Positions 17,488 through 26,755 of a stretch of 64,000 nucleotides of DNA are shown piece by piece. The DNA comes from Candidatus Thiodiazotropha sp. LNASS1 (lineage in GTDB: Bacteria; Pseudomonadota; Gammaproteobacteria; Chromatiales; Chromatiaceae): the NCBI RefSeq assembly GCF_964212655.1, contig NZ_OZ156465.1, positions 2,418,001-2,482,000 on the forward strand, written 5' to 3'. The notes under the pieces are model-generated. The model was given only the letters and a program-made list of their open reading frames with translations. It was not told the DNA's origin and searched no databases. Position 1 is the stretch's first letter. Each line of letters starts with the position of its first letter. A program made the translations under genes and the position numbers.

Positions 17488-18684
17488 ATGGCAAAATCGA
17501 CACTATCAAGACTCCGTCGCCCCGACTTCCTGCTGCTGCTGATGGCTGTCGCTGTGCCGCTCAGCTTCGCGGCCTGGCAGACCCTGTTGAATAACTTTGC
17601 CATCGAACGCGCCTCATTCAGCGGACAGGAGATGGGTATCCTGCAGAGCCTGCGTGAGATCCCCGGCTTCCTTGCCTTTGCCGTAGTATTTCTGCTGTTG
17701 TTGATTCGTGAGCAACGGCTGGCCTATATCTCGCTTGCCCTGCTGGGAATCGGTACCGCAGTCACCGGGTTCTTTCCGTCGGTGATCGGCCTCTATATCA
17801 CCACCGTTATCATGTCGATCGGCTTTCACTACTATGAGACCCTGCAGACTTCCCTGGCGCTGCAGTGGATCGATAAATCACATTCCGCAGAGACCCTTGG
17901 ACGCCTGATCGCGGCAGGTTCGTTCGCCTCGATCGTCACCTTCGGTCTGATCTGGATGTTTGACGACCTACTGGGTCTCGACTACCAGTGGATCTATCTG
18001 ATCATGGGAGGGCTTACCCTGGTGATCGCCTCGATTGCCTGGTTGGGTTTTCCGCTCTTTCCCCAGAAGACGGAACAACACAAGCACATGGTGTTTCGCA
18101 AACGCTACTGGCTCTACTACACACTGACCTTTATGTCGGGGGCACGGCGGCAGATATTTATCGTTTTCGCGGGTTTTCTGATGGTGGAGAAGTTTGGTTA
18201 CACTGTCTCTCAGATTGCCTTACTGTTTCTGGTCAACGCCACCATCAATGTCTTCCTGGCACCGCGCATCGGCCGGTTGATAGGCCGGATCGGCGAACAC
18301 CGGGCGCTGCTGATCGAGTACGCCGGCCTGATTCTGGTATTTTGCGGTTATGCCGTGGTGGAGACCGCCTGGATCGCCGCCGGACTCTACATCATCGATC
18401 ACCTGTTCTTTGCCATGGCCATTGCGCTGAAGACCTATTTCCAGAAAATAGCGGCGCCCGAGGATATCGCCTCCAGCGCCGGTGTCAGTTTCTCCATCAA
18501 TCATATTGCCGCAGTGGTCATACCGGCTCTATTCGGCATTATCTGGCTGAGTTCCCCCGCACTGGTCTTCTATGCGGGTGCGGCCATGGCGGCTGTCTCA
18601 TTCGCACTCTCCCTGCTGGTGCCCGAAATCCCGGCCATGGGTCGGGAGAGCCGTTTCGCATTCTCCAGCGTCGACAGCCGCTGA
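17488..18684 (+). CDS. MFS transporter
   Basis: A 398-aa inner-membrane major facilitator protein with about 12 hydrophobic segments (LLLLMAVAVPLSFAAW, LAFAVVFLLLLIREQRLAYI, and so on) and an R-x-(G)-R loop typical of the fold (RIGRLIGRIGEHRAL). The substrate is unknown. The ATG at 17488 (MAKSTLSRLRRPD) is preferred to the upstream start at 17437 because it puts the positive-inside N-terminus directly before the first helix and avoids overlap with the divergent regulator. It is likely under control of the AraC-type protein. Confidence 0.93.
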   Translation: MAKSTLSRLRRPDFLLLLMAVAVPLSFAAWQTLLNNFAIERASFSGQEMGILQSLREIPGFLAFAVVFLLLLIREQRLAYISLALLGIGTAVTGFFPSVIGLYITTVIMSIGFHYYETLQTSLALQWIDKSHSAETLGRLIAAGSFASIVTFGLIWMFDDLLGLDYQWIYLIMGGLTLVIASIAWLGFPLFPQKTEQHKHMVFRKRYWLYYTLTFMSGARRQIFIVFAGFLMVEKFGYTVSQIALLFLVNATINVFLAPRIGRLIGRIGEHRALLIEYAGLILVFCGYAVVETAWIAAGLYIIDHLFFAMAIALKTYFQKIAAPEDIASSAGVSFSINHIAAVVIPALFGIIWLSSPALVFYAGAAMAAVSFALSLLVPEIPAMGRESRFAFSSVDSR

Positions 18685-18895
18685 ACCCACGCTACCCCCC
18701 TTATCAAACAACACCCGATCGAGTCCGGGATGACATTGATTTGGAATCTAGCTATCCTCTCCCGTCTTGTGTCTCAACAAACACCGCGCCCCGCTACGAC
18801 AGGCATATTGGCGGGATGAAACAAGGTTTGAAACACCACCATGCGTGGAGGCCCGGAAGCACATTGCAGATCAGTTCCTTCTGCAATATGCCTGT

Positions 18896-19192
18896 TAGGG
18901 CCTGTTAACACTAATCCAATACGCCCTTGTTGTGCCTGAAAAAGCGCCAATCAAGGCGCACCCCAAGGGCACTTCCTTCGGGGCGCGAGGAGAGAGGTTT
19001 GGTGATTCCAAATGAGCGACGAGCAACGCCGAGTGGCGCTTTTTCAGGCGCAACCCGAAGGGCTGGGGCTGTTTTCGCCCCCAGCCGCGTTATCATTCGC
19101 TCATGTAGAATAACTACACCTCGCTCATTCTGCCTTGCTGGGCACAAAAACAGCCCCAGCAGGGTGTATTGGATTAGTGTTAACAGGCCCTA
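18896..19192 (+). repeat. MITE-like element, copy B (297 bp)
   Basis: Same terminal inverted repeats as copy A (TAGGGCCTGTTAACACTAAT and inverse, TA at both ends) and same orientation, with an extra internal segment of about 66 bp (GGAGAGAGGTTTGGTGATTC) also found in copies C and D. Frames across it (for example 18911-19147) merely read through the repeat. The preceding gap 18685-18895 shows no gene. Confidence 0.85.
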
Positions 19193-19207
19193 AGTTAAAG
19201 CAGTTTC

Positions 19208-20875
19208 ATGAAGATAAAAGTCAGTGAATTTATCATCAGGTATCTGGAGCGCTTGGGTGTGGATACCATTTTCGGTATGCCGGGCGCCCACGTTCTGCCG
19301 ATCTATGATGCCCTCTATAATTCGAACATTCAGGCCATACTGGCCAAGCATGAGCAGGGGGCAGCCTTCATGGCCGGGGGATATACGAAGGCCTCGGGAA
19401 AGCTTGCCGCCTGTATCGCCACCGCGGGACCGGGTGCCACCAATCTGATAACCGGCATCGCCAACGCCTATGCGGACAAACAACCTGTTATCGCCATTAC
19501 CGGCGAGGCGCCGACCTATATCTTCGGCAAAGGGGGACTGCAGGAGAGTTCGGGTGAAGGCGGCAGTTTCAACCAGGCCGCCCTGTTCAAACACATCACC
19601 CGCTACAGCAAATCGATCGAGAGAACCGACTATCTGCCGCAAGTCCTGATACAGGCAAGCAAGGCTCTGCTTGCCGCCAACCCGGGGCCTGTGTTACTCA
19701 GCATACCCTTCAATGTACAGAGTGAGCTGATCGAAGAAGCGCTGCTTGACGATCTTATCGTCAAGCAAGACCCGATATACAGCCCGGTTGATGAAACCAG
19801 ATTGGAGCGATTCCACAGCCTGCTGCTGCAGGCCCGCCAACCGGTGATCGTCGCCGGCTATGGAGCAATCCGGTCTGGCGCCATGGCATCCATCAATACA
19901 CTTAGCCAGATGCTGCAGATCCCGGTCGCATCGAGCCTCAAGGGCAAGGGTGTTGTGAGTGAGGACTCCCCGCTCTCCCTCGGCAGTCTGGGCGTCACAT
20001 CCAGCGGCAATGCCTATAAGTTCATCGTGGAGAAATCGGATCTGCTGATAATCCTCGGCGCGGGGTTCAATGAACGTACGAGTTATCTTTGGGACCACTC
20101 CCTGTTGAAGGATCGAAAAATTGTCCAGATTGACCACGATCCCCATCAACTGGAAAAGGTCTTCGATGCCGAACTGGCGATCTGCGGCGATATCGGGGAA
20201 GTCATCGACGCTCTCCTGGCCAGGTTGGACAAAACCGGCAAGGCACACCATCCCATCAACGAGACTGAGAACAGGATTACCGATCTCAAATCATCCGCCG
20301 AGGGTGACTACACCATATTCAAGTCCGGTTTTTCACTCGCCGAGGCATTCTTCGACAAGCTGGCCGAGCACTTTCCACACCAGATCAGGGTTTTCGATGA
20401 CAATATCATCTTCGCCCAGAACTTCTACGAGGTCTCCAGCAGCAACCGGTATTATCCCAACTCCGGCATCTCGTCCCTTGGACATGCCATCCCAGCTGCG
20501 ATCGGTGCCCAGTTCACCACCCGCAAACCCACCTTCGCCATCCTCGGCGACGGCGGCTTTCAGATGTGTTGCATGGAGATTATGACAGCCGTCAACTACC
20601 GGCTGCCGCTGAATGTCGTATTGTTCAACAACGGCACCATGGGATTGATTCGTAAAAACCAGCATCAGCTCTACCAACAGCGATTCATCAACTGCGACTT
20701 TGTCAATCCCGACTACAGCCATCTCGCCGAATCGTTTGGCATTAACTACAAACAGGTAACGTCTCCGGAGGACTTGGACCATTTGTTTCAGCAGTATGAT
20801 CTGCGGCAGGCAATCAACCTGATCGATATCGCTATCGACAAGGATGCCTTCCCCAACTACTCATCCAAACGCTGA
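19208..20875 (+). CDS. Thiamine-diphosphate-dependent enzyme, acetolactate synthase-like
   Basis: A 555-aa enzyme with the three domains of the acetohydroxyacid synthase/pyruvate oxidase family: PYR (residues 1-170, catalytic E49 in AKHEQGAAFMAGGY), central (about 190-320) and PP (about 370-540, ThDP/Mg motif LGDGGFQMCCMEIMTAVNYR through NNGTMG). Whether it makes acetolactate is doubtful: there is no small subunit (ilvN) next door and it heads a cluster with a glycosyltransferase-like and a sulfotransferase-like gene. Related stand-alone ThDP enzymes condense or decarboxylate 2-oxoacids in polysaccharide or secondary metabolism. It starts 15 bases after a MITE-like element, so its promoter may lie in or beyond that repeat. 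Confidence 0.88.
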   Translation: MKIKVSEFIIRYLERLGVDTIFGMPGAHVLPIYDALYNSNIQAILAKHEQGAAFMAGGYTKASGKLAACIATAGPGATNLITGIANAYADKQPVIAITGEAPTYIFGKGGLQESSGEGGSFNQAALFKHITRYSKSIERTDYLPQVLIQASKALLAANPGPVLLSIPFNVQSELIEEALLDDLIVKQDPIYSPVDETRLERFHSLLLQARQPVIVAGYGAIRSGAMASINTLSQMLQIPVASSLKGKGVVSEDSPLSLGSLGVTSSGNAYKFIVEKSDLLIILGAGFNERTSYLWDHSLLKDRKIVQIDHDPHQLEKVFDAELAICGDIGEVIDALLARLDKTGKAHHPINETENRITDLKSSAEGDYTIFKSGFSLAEAFFDKLAEHFPHQIRVFDDNIIFAQNFYEVSSSNRYYPNSGISSLGHAIPAAIGAQFTTRKPTFAILGDGGFQMCCMEIMTAVNYRLPLNVVLFNNGTMGLIRKNQHQLYQQRFINCDFVNPDYSHLAESFGINYKQVTSPEDLDHLFQQYDLRQAINLIDIAIDKDAFPNYSSKR

Positions 20876-20899
20876 CCGGCTGTCCGCGACCCATAAACG

Positions 20900-22741
20900 A
20901 TGGCGTCAGGCAAATATCAAGCACTGCACAACTTCTATACACAATTCGGTTTCCACCCATCTTTAGAGTCGGCCAGTGAACGCTGGCGACAGTTGTCGAC
21001 CGCTGGACCCGACGGCACACATTCAGCCATCTTCATCGAAATGATCGACAGGGCAACACTGTTCCTCGAGCAGGAGATGCAAAAGTGCGACTATCCCGGG
21101 GATCTGCTCTATCTCCATCAACAACTGTTTCTGGAGATGGAATCCTTGATTGGCGATCAAGCGGTGGATGACCGTTATCGATTTATCGTCGTGATACCTG
21201 TCGCAGACAGACCCCAGCATCTGCAAAGCTGCATGGACAGCCTGTATCACCTATGCCGGCGATTCAATTACGGCGGCTTCACGGAACAGAAGCGGCGACT
21301 GATAACGGTCTTGATAGCGGATGACAGTAAAGATCCGCATGCCAGAACCCGGATCAAGCACATACAACAGCAATTTACCCGGCAGGGATTCGAGACCATC
21401 TATTTCGGGCAGGATGAACAACTGCAACTGCTGGATCGCCTGACCTCTGCACAACGGCAGGCCCTGACCGGCATCATTGGCAACCATCCAGCCAAAGCAT
21501 TCCATCACAAAGGCGCTTCCATCACCCGCAATCTCAGCTACCTGAAGGTGAAGCAACTCGTGAGTGAAGAAAAACCCGCGCTGATCTGGTTCATCGACAG
21601 TGACCAGGAGTTCCGGGTCAATACACCCAGCCAGCGGGATGGTCTGTTTGTCATCAACTACTTCCATCGTCTGGATCGAATCTTCACCACAACCGACACC
21701 CTGGTATTGACCGGCAAGGTTGTGGGTGACCCCCCGGTTTCACCTGCCGTGATGGCCGGCAACTTTCTCCGGGATGTATCAGGATTTGTCTCCGACATTG
21801 CCTCTCTTGGGCCCAATCATAACTGCCGTTTTCATCAGCAACGGATCACAACAGGCGGAGACGCGGCCTACCATGACATGGCGGATCTGTTCGGATTTCA
21901 CGGCACTCGGGAAACCTACCGTTATCAATGCCGGCTGCATGGCCAACACGACCAGCTAGCCTGTTTCAGGGATTTTTCCGAACTGTTGAACCGCTTTTTC
22001 GATGGCGAACACCTGACCCGGCAAAATTTCTATACGAATCCGCCCGTCGCGACAGAACTCACGCCGGCGCGCACACTCTACACCGGCAACTACCTGCTCA
22101 GCTCTCAGGCACTTGACTACTTCATCCCCTTCGCCACCCTGAAATTGAGGATGGCCGGACCGCAACTGGGACGGATCATGAAATCCGAACTGGGCGGTCG
22201 ATTCGCATCGGCCAATCTTCCGCTGCTGCATAAACGGACCCAGGATCAGATCGGAGAGTCCGAATTCAGAGCGGGCATCGACAAGGGCCAGGCGGGCATC
22301 GATATATCCGGAGAATTCGAACGCCAGTTCTTTGGCGATCTGATGCTGTTCAGCCTGCAGGCATTGATTGAGTCCGGATACCCGCAGCAGCGGTTGAGTG
22401 ACAGACGGATTGAACAGATACTGAACAAAACCGAAGCCACCCTGTTGGATCGCTATTCCCGCATGCAGAACGAGATCATGGAAAAACTGGAACGTCTTGA
22501 TCAACAGATCGAGGATCGACACTGCTGGTGGTGGCGGAATGTCGTTGCCGGGGATGCCATCGAGAACTTTCGACGATTCATTGACAACATGAGATGCAAC
22601 TTCGGTGTCGGGTCACCCGGGTATGGCATCATCGAATCAACCCAGCATCGGCAGGTTCGCCGTCAACAGATCCTGCAGGCGCTGCGCTCATATAGCGCGG
22701 ATCGCGATCTCTGGCGGCAAACCCTTTCGCAACTATCATGA
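20900..22741 (+). CDS. Large glycosyltransferase-like protein
   Basis: A 613-aa soluble protein. Residues 95-270 look like a GT-A nucleotide-sugar transferase fold: RFIVVIPVADRPQHLQSCMD, ITVLIADDSKDPHARTRIKH and, after an insertion, LIWFIDSDQEFRVN with a DSD metal-binding motif. The remaining C-terminal half (charged, helical) is not recognised and ends in a coiled stretch (EIMEKLERLDQQIEDRHCWW). No signal peptide or membrane helix. It lies 24 bases after the ThDP enzyme and overlaps the next gene by 4 bases, so the three are one transcription unit. Donor and acceptor are unknown. Confidence 0.75.
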   Translation: MASGKYQALHNFYTQFGFHPSLESASERWRQLSTAGPDGTHSAIFIEMIDRATLFLEQEMQKCDYPGDLLYLHQQLFLEMESLIGDQAVDDRYRFIVVIPVADRPQHLQSCMDSLYHLCRRFNYGGFTEQKRRLITVLIADDSKDPHARTRIKHIQQQFTRQGFETIYFGQDEQLQLLDRLTSAQRQALTGIIGNHPAKAFHHKGASITRNLSYLKVKQLVSEEKPALIWFIDSDQEFRVNTPSQRDGLFVINYFHRLDRIFTTTDTLVLTGKVVGDPPVSPAVMAGNFLRDVSGFVSDIASLGPNHNCRFHQQRITTGGDAAYHDMADLFGFHGTRETYRYQCRLHGQHDQLACFRDFSELLNRFFDGEHLTRQNFYTNPPVATELTPARTLYTGNYLLSSQALDYFIPFATLKLRMAGPQLGRIMKSELGGRFASANLPLLHKRTQDQIGESEFRAGIDKGQAGIDISGEFERQFFGDLMLFSLQALIESGYPQQRLSDRRIEQILNKTEATLLDRYSRMQNEIMEKLERLDQQIEDRHCWWWRNVVAGDAIENFRRFIDNMRCNFGVGSPGYGIIESTQHRQVRRQQILQALRSYSADRDLWRQTLSQLS

Positions 22742-23268
22742 ATATATTTATTCTCAACGCCGGCAGATGCGGGTCCACGACCTTCGTTCAGGCCTGTCAA
22801 CACATCAGTAACTATTCCGCGGCCCACGAGTCCCGTTCGACACTGATAGGCAAACGGAGGTTGAGCTACCCCGACAACCATATCGAGGCGGATAACAGGT
22901 TATGCTGGATACTCGGCAGGCTCGACCATGAATACGGCAACGATGCCTATTATGTACACCTCACCCGGGATCGCCGGCAATCGGTGGAGAGCTTCGTCAA
23001 GCGCAAGGAGTACGGCATCATGCAGGCGTACAGGGAAGGTATTCTCATGGGCGGTCAACAGCAGCCGGCCACGGAGATCGCCTCCGATTACCTGGATACG
23101 GTGGCCTGCAATATTTCGCTGTTCCTCAAAGACAAGCGCCACAAGATGACGTTCAACCTGGAAAACGCCGCCAGCGACTTTGTCGATTTCTGGCATTGGA
23201 TAGGCGCCCGGGGTGAACTGGATAAGGCCCTTGCAGAGTGGCGGATCCGCTACAACGCCTCGGTTTGA
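22738..23268 (+). CDS. Sulfotransferase-like P-loop protein
   Basis: A 176-aa protein starting MNIFILNAGRCGSTTFVQAC; the loop AGRCGSTTF is the 5'-phosphosulfate-binding loop of PAPS-dependent sulfotransferases, and VHLTRDRRQSVESFVKRKEY matches the 3'-phosphate-binding R-x-x-x-S region. It is shorter than usual (200-300 aa) but has both cofactor motifs. The start codon overlaps the stop of the glycosyltransferase-like gene (ATGA). The convergent cysC gene nearby could supply PAPS. The acceptor is probably a product of the upstream two genes, by inference. Confidence 0.8.
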   Translation: MNIFILNAGRCGSTTFVQACQHISNYSAAHESRSTLIGKRRLSYPDNHIEADNRLCWILGRLDHEYGNDAYYVHLTRDRRQSVESFVKRKEYGIMQAYREGILMGGQQQPATEIASDYLDTVACNISLFLKDKRHKMTFNLENAASDFVDFWHWIGARGELDKALAEWRIRYNASV

Positions 23269-23299
23269 CAGGCCCTCTCAGGTCCCGGGAAAGGCAATC

Positions 23300-23611
23300 T
23301 CACGCAACCGGAGACTCCGCCTGCAACACCTCCGTTGCGTCATATCGGCCACCCCGGTCTCTCCCGAGAGGTATCCGGTTCCAGATCCGCTCATGCAGAT
23401 AGTAGAGCACCATCTTGGTCACCACCTCGGTCAGGCCTATAGCCGCGGCGGTAGTGAGGCTGCCGGTAAAGAACCAGGAGAGCAGGATGGTGTCGATCGA
23501 TCCGGTCACGCGCCAGGAGACTGCCTTGGCCAGACTGCGAATCGGGCGATCCGAGGAAACGGCCTGCCGTGACCGTTTCTCGGCCTTTTTGTCCGCACAG
23601 GTAATGAGCAT
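23300..23611 (-). CDS. DUF2061 small membrane protein
   Basis: A 103-aa protein with DUF2061 features: SLAKAVSWRVTGSIDTILLS, a second hydrophobic segment (LTTAAAIGLTEVVTKMVLYY) and LHERIWNRIPLG. DUF2061 domains are commonly found beside or fused to APS kinases; here it follows cysC by 15 bases on the same strand. Its function is unknown; two transmembrane helices are predicted. It is the last gene of the cysJ-cysI-cysH-cysC set. Confidence 0.85.
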   Translation of the reverse strand: MLITCADKKAEKRSRQAVSSDRPIRSLAKAVSWRVTGSIDTILLSWFFTGSLTTAAAIGLTEVVTKMVLYYLHERIWNRIPLGRDRGGRYDATEVLQAESPVA

Positions 23612-23626
23612 CTGCAGCCACCTGCC

Positions 23627-24253
23627 TCAGGCTTCCAGGGCTACCGGTTGGTAACCCGCCTGCAGCACGCCGGTCCGATGCAGATAATCCAGCAACTGGT
23701 TGACCGCCTCCGCCACCGGGACTTCGCCGGCACGAATATGCACCTCCGGTTTCTGCGGCACTTCGTAAGGACTGTCGATACCGGTGAACTGCTTGATCTC
23801 CCCCCGATCCGCCTTGGCGTAGAGACCCTTTGGATCGCGTCCCCGGCAAACCGACAGATCCGCGTCCACAAAGACTTCCACGAACTGCCCCCCGGGCATG
23901 ATCTCCCTGACCAGGCGACGATCGGCGCGAAAGGGGGAGATAAACGCAGCGAGGGTGATCAACCCGGCATCGGCCATCAGCTTGGCCACCTCGCCCACCC
24001 GGCGAATGTTCTCCTGACGATCTTTATCGCTGAATCCCAGATCATGGCAGAGACCGTGACGCACGTTGTCTCCGTCCAGCAGATAAGTATGGTAACCCTG
24101 AACGGTGAGGATCTGCTCCAGTGCCCCGGCGATGGTCGATTTACCGGAGGCGCTGAGTCCGGTAAACCAGATCACCAGCGGCCGCTGGCTTTTTTGCTCT
24201 GCCCTGGCTCCCTGGTCCACCGGATGGGAATGCCAAACGATATTGCTGCTCAT
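23627..24253 (-). CDS. cysC: Adenylylsulfate kinase CysC
   Basis: A 208-aa APS kinase that phosphorylates APS to PAPS. The P-loop GLSASGKST is at 32-40, followed by [20 protein letters not shown] and [14 protein letters not shown] (lid) and [20 protein letters not shown]. Length is normal. The start at 24253 ([12 protein letters not shown]) has AAGGAGCAATTCACA upstream; an in-frame extension to 24478 runs into cysH and is not used. It lies about 105 bp downstream of cysH. PAPS is used by CysH and possibly by the sulfotransferase-like protein at 22738. ATP sulfurylase genes (cysD/N or sat) are not in this window. Confidence 0.96.
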   Translation of the reverse strand: MSSNIVWHSHPVDQGARAEQKSQRPLVIWFTGLSASGKSTIAGALEQILTVQGYHTYLLDGDNVRHGLCHDLGFSDKDRQENIRRVGEVAKLMADAGLITLAAFISPFRADRRLVREIMPGGQFVEVFVDADLSVCRGRDPKGLYAKADRGEIKQFTGIDSPYEVPQKPEVHIRAGEVPVAEAVNQLLDYLHRTGVLQAGYQPVALEA

Positions 24254-24357
24254 TGTGAATTGCTCCTTGGATGGTTTGAAAATAACCTGTTGCCTTGATC
24301 GCGATTGATCTGTTCTGGATTGATGAGTCGGGCCCCACCAAATCGCTTGATCGATGA

Positions 24358-25080
24358 TCATTCGTGGATACCGCACTCCCGCTTCAAGCCGAAAAAGCGG
24401 GTCTCCTCCTCGCGCATACCCGGTTGCAGCGGACGGCTGGTGTGGACGTCGCCCACCGATAGATAGCCCTGCTCCCACAGCGGATGGTAGGGAAGATTGT
24501 GTTTCTGCAGATAGCGGTGCACATCCCGGTTATGCCAATCGACCACCGGATGGATCTTGAAACGGCCGTCCTGGATCCGCACCACCGGCAGGGCGGAACG
24601 GCTGTGCGACTGCTGGCGGCGCAATCCTGCGAACCAGCTGTCGGCATCGAGCGCTTTCAGGGCACGTTGCAGCGGTTCCACCTTATTGATGCGGTTGTAG
24701 TGTTCAATACCGGTCAATCCCTGTTCCCAAAGGCGGCCATAACGGCGCTCCTGCCAGGCCGGCGAATGCTCGGCACGGTAGACATGCAGATTTAACTGCA
24801 GACGTTCGGTCAATTGATCGATAAAGCTGTAGGTCTGCGGAAAAAGGTAGCCGGTGTCCACCAGTACCACCGGGATATCGGGCACGATACGGGTTACCAG
24901 ATGAAGCATGAGGGCCCCCTGGATGCCGAAGCTGGAGGTCAGAATATGCTTGCCGCGGAGGTGGTTCAGGGCCCATTCGATACGCTCCTGTGCGCTCAAT
25001 CCCTGCAGCTCATGGTTGATTGCCCCAAGATCCTCCGTCATCACCGGTGGCACACGGGCAATCTGCTCAAGGGAATTCAT
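24358..25080 (-). CDS. cysH: Phosphoadenylylsulfate (PAPS) reductase CysH
   Basis: A 240-aa thioredoxin-dependent reductase that converts PAPS to sulfite and PAP. Seen: [20 protein letters not shown] (pyrophosphate-binding loop), [38 protein letters not shown] and the catalytic C-terminal tail KRECGIHE. No CC...CC iron-sulfur cysteines are present, so it is the PAPS-type rather than the APS-type enzyme, which agrees with the presence of cysC. Its start overlaps the end of cysI by 14 bases, so they are co-translated. Confidence 0.97.
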   Translation of the reverse strand: MNSLEQIARVPPVMTEDLGAINHELQGLSAQERIEWALNHLRGKHILTSSFGIQGALMLHLVTRIVPDIPVVLVDTGYLFPQTYSFIDQLTERLQLNLHVYRAEHSPAWQERRYGRLWEQGLTGIEHYNRINKVEPLQRALKALDADSWFAGLRRQQSHSRSALPVVRIQDGRFKIHPVVDWHNRDVHRYLQKHNLPYHPLWEQGYLSVGDVHTSRPLQPGMREEETRFFGLKRECGIHE

Positions 25081-26755
25081 GGTAGTCCTCCGCGGGGTCT
25101 ATGACCGGTTTCACCAGACCGCACCGTACCGTGAAATCACCGAAGCGTTCCTGCGGCAGACGCTCGCCGGCATAGATCCGGAACAGTTCGTCCAGGGTGC
25201 GCAGCAGTTCACGCTTGTTCAGGTTCTTGCGATAGAGGCGATTGAGTCTCAAACCGACACCGTCACCGCCCAGTTGCAGGTTGTAGCGACCCGGCCCCTT
25301 GCCGACCAGGCCGATTTCCGCCACGTAGGGACGGGCGCAGCCATTCGGGCAACCGGTCATGCGTATGACGATGGCCTGCCGGTCGATTCCGTGACGATCC
25401 GCCATCGCCTCTATCGTCTGCAAGAGATCAGGAAAATAGCGCTCGGCTTCGGCCATGGCCTGAGGGCAAGTGGGTAGCGCCACGCAGGCGATGCTTGCCA
25501 GACGGGTTGGGCTGCGCCCCTCGGCCAGCAACCCGTGACGGCGGGCAATCCCTTCAATGGTTGCCTTTTGAGCTTCAGGCGCACCGGCCACGATCAGATT
25601 CTGACTCGGGGTGATGCGGAAGTCTCCCTGGTGGATGCCCGCAATCTCCCGCAGACCGCCCATCAGGCTTGCGTCCGGGGTGTCCGCTACCCGACCGTTC
25701 TCGACATACAGCGTCAGGTGCCAGCGCCCCCGCTCATCCTTTACCCAGCCATAACGGTCCCCCTGGCTGGTAAACCTGACCCTGCGTGACGGTTTGAAGC
25801 GCACCCCGGCACGCCGCTCCACTTCGGTGATGAAGGTCGGCAGTCCCATGCGTTCGACGGTGTATTTGAGACGCGCGTGACGCCGGCTGACCCGGTCACC
25901 GAAATCCCGCTGCACACTGACCACCGCTTCCGCCACCGCCAGGGTCTGTTGCGGCGGTATAAAACCCAGCTCGTCCGCGAGGCGCGGAAAGGTGGCGGAA
26001 TCGTCATGCGTGACGCCCATGCCACCACCGGCCAGGACATTGAAGCCAAGCAGCTCATCGCCCTCGGCAATGGCGATGAAGCCCAGGTCGTTGGTGTAGA
26101 CGTCCACATCGTTGTGCGGCGGAATGGCTATTGCGGTCTTGAACTTGCGTGGAAGATAGGTCTCCCCGTAGATCGGTTCCGATTCAGTTCCGGCCACCGG
26201 TTCGCCATCGAGCCAGATCTCGTGGTATGCACGGGTCTTCGGCAACAGATGCTCACTGATGCGCCTGGCCCAGCCATATACCTCCGCATGCAGGGCGGAG
26301 GACACCGGATTGGGATTGCAGAGCACGTTGCGGTTGACGTCACCGCAACCGCCGATGGAGTCGATCATGACCCGGTTGATGCGCTGGATCAGAGGCTTCA
26401 GGTTACGCTTCAGAATGCCGTGGTACTGAAAGGTCTGACGGGTGGTCAGGCGAATGCTGCCGTTACCCAGTTCCCGTCCCACTGCATCGATGGCCAGCCA
26501 CTGCCGGGGGCTGCAGACTCCGCCGGGTAGCCGGGCCCGCAACATGAAGTTGTAGTCGGGCTCAAGGAACTGCTGCCGGCGCTCCAGCCGCCGGTCCCGG
26601 TCGTCCTGCTGGTAGAAACCGTGGAACTTGCTGATCTGCGCATCGTCCGGCGACAGGGCGCCGCTCGCCTGGTCTGACATGCTCTCCCTCAGGGTTCCCC
26701 GGAGATAGCTGCTGTCAGCCTTGATAAGTTCGTTGGGATTGAGCTTGATATCCAT
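25067..26755 (-). CDS. cysI: Sulfite reductase (NADPH) hemoprotein subunit CysI
   Basis: A 562-aa siroheme/[4Fe-4S] subunit that reduces sulfite to sulfide with electrons from CysJ. The cluster cysteines are C424 and C430 (CVALPTC) and C469 and C473 (CPNGC). Siroheme-binding arginines lie in [16 protein letters not shown], and [15 protein letters not shown] is conserved. Length and spacing match E. coli CysI (570 aa). The ATG overlaps the TGA of cysJ by one base (TGATG). It is an assimilatory enzyme, not the dissimilatory DsrAB used for sulfur oxidation. Confidence 0.97.
   Translation of the reverse strand: MDIKLNPNELIKADSSYLRGTLRESMSDQASGALSPDDAQISKFHGFYQQDDRDRRLERRQQFLEPDYNFMLRARLPGGVCSPRQWLAIDAVGRELGNGSIRLTTRQTFQYHGILKRNLKPLIQRINRVMIDSIGGCGDVNRNVLCNPNPVSSALHAEVYGWARRISEHLLPKTRAYHEIWLDGEPVAGTESEPIYGETYLPRKFKTAIAIPPHNDVDVYTNDLGFIAIAEGDELLGFNVLAGGGMGVTHDDSATFPRLADELGFIPPQQTLAVAEAVVSVQRDFGDRVSRRHARLKYTVERMGLPTFITEVERRAGVRFKPSRRVRFTSQGDRYGWVKDERGRWHLTLYVENGRVADTPDASLMGGLREIAGIHQGDFRITPSQNLIVAGAPEAQKATIEGIARRHGLLAEGRSPTRLASIACVALPTCPQAMAEAERYFPDLLQTIEAMADRHGIDRQAIVIRMTGCPNGCARPYVAEIGLVGKGPGRYNLQLGGDGVGLRLNRLYRKNLNKRELLRTLDELFRIYAGERLPQERFGDFTVRCGLVKPVIDPAEDYHEFP

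Noticed and set aside
18911..19193. Frames reading MCPARQNERGVVILHERM or MLCLKKRQSRRTPRALPSG in both directions; the same in copies C and D
   Set aside because: They are inside the MITE-like repeats and recur with them. The apparent protein similarity between loci is repeat-derived.
19208..20875. IlvB/IlvI acetolactate synthase of branched-chain amino acid synthesis
   Set aside because: No ilvN/ilvH or ilvC is adjacent and the gene heads a cluster with transferases; only the general ThDP-enzyme assignment is kept.
24254..24478. N-terminal extension of cysC
   Set aside because: The open frame continues upstream into cysH, but the sequence is not APS-kinase-like and a good ribosome-binding site precedes the ATG at 24253.
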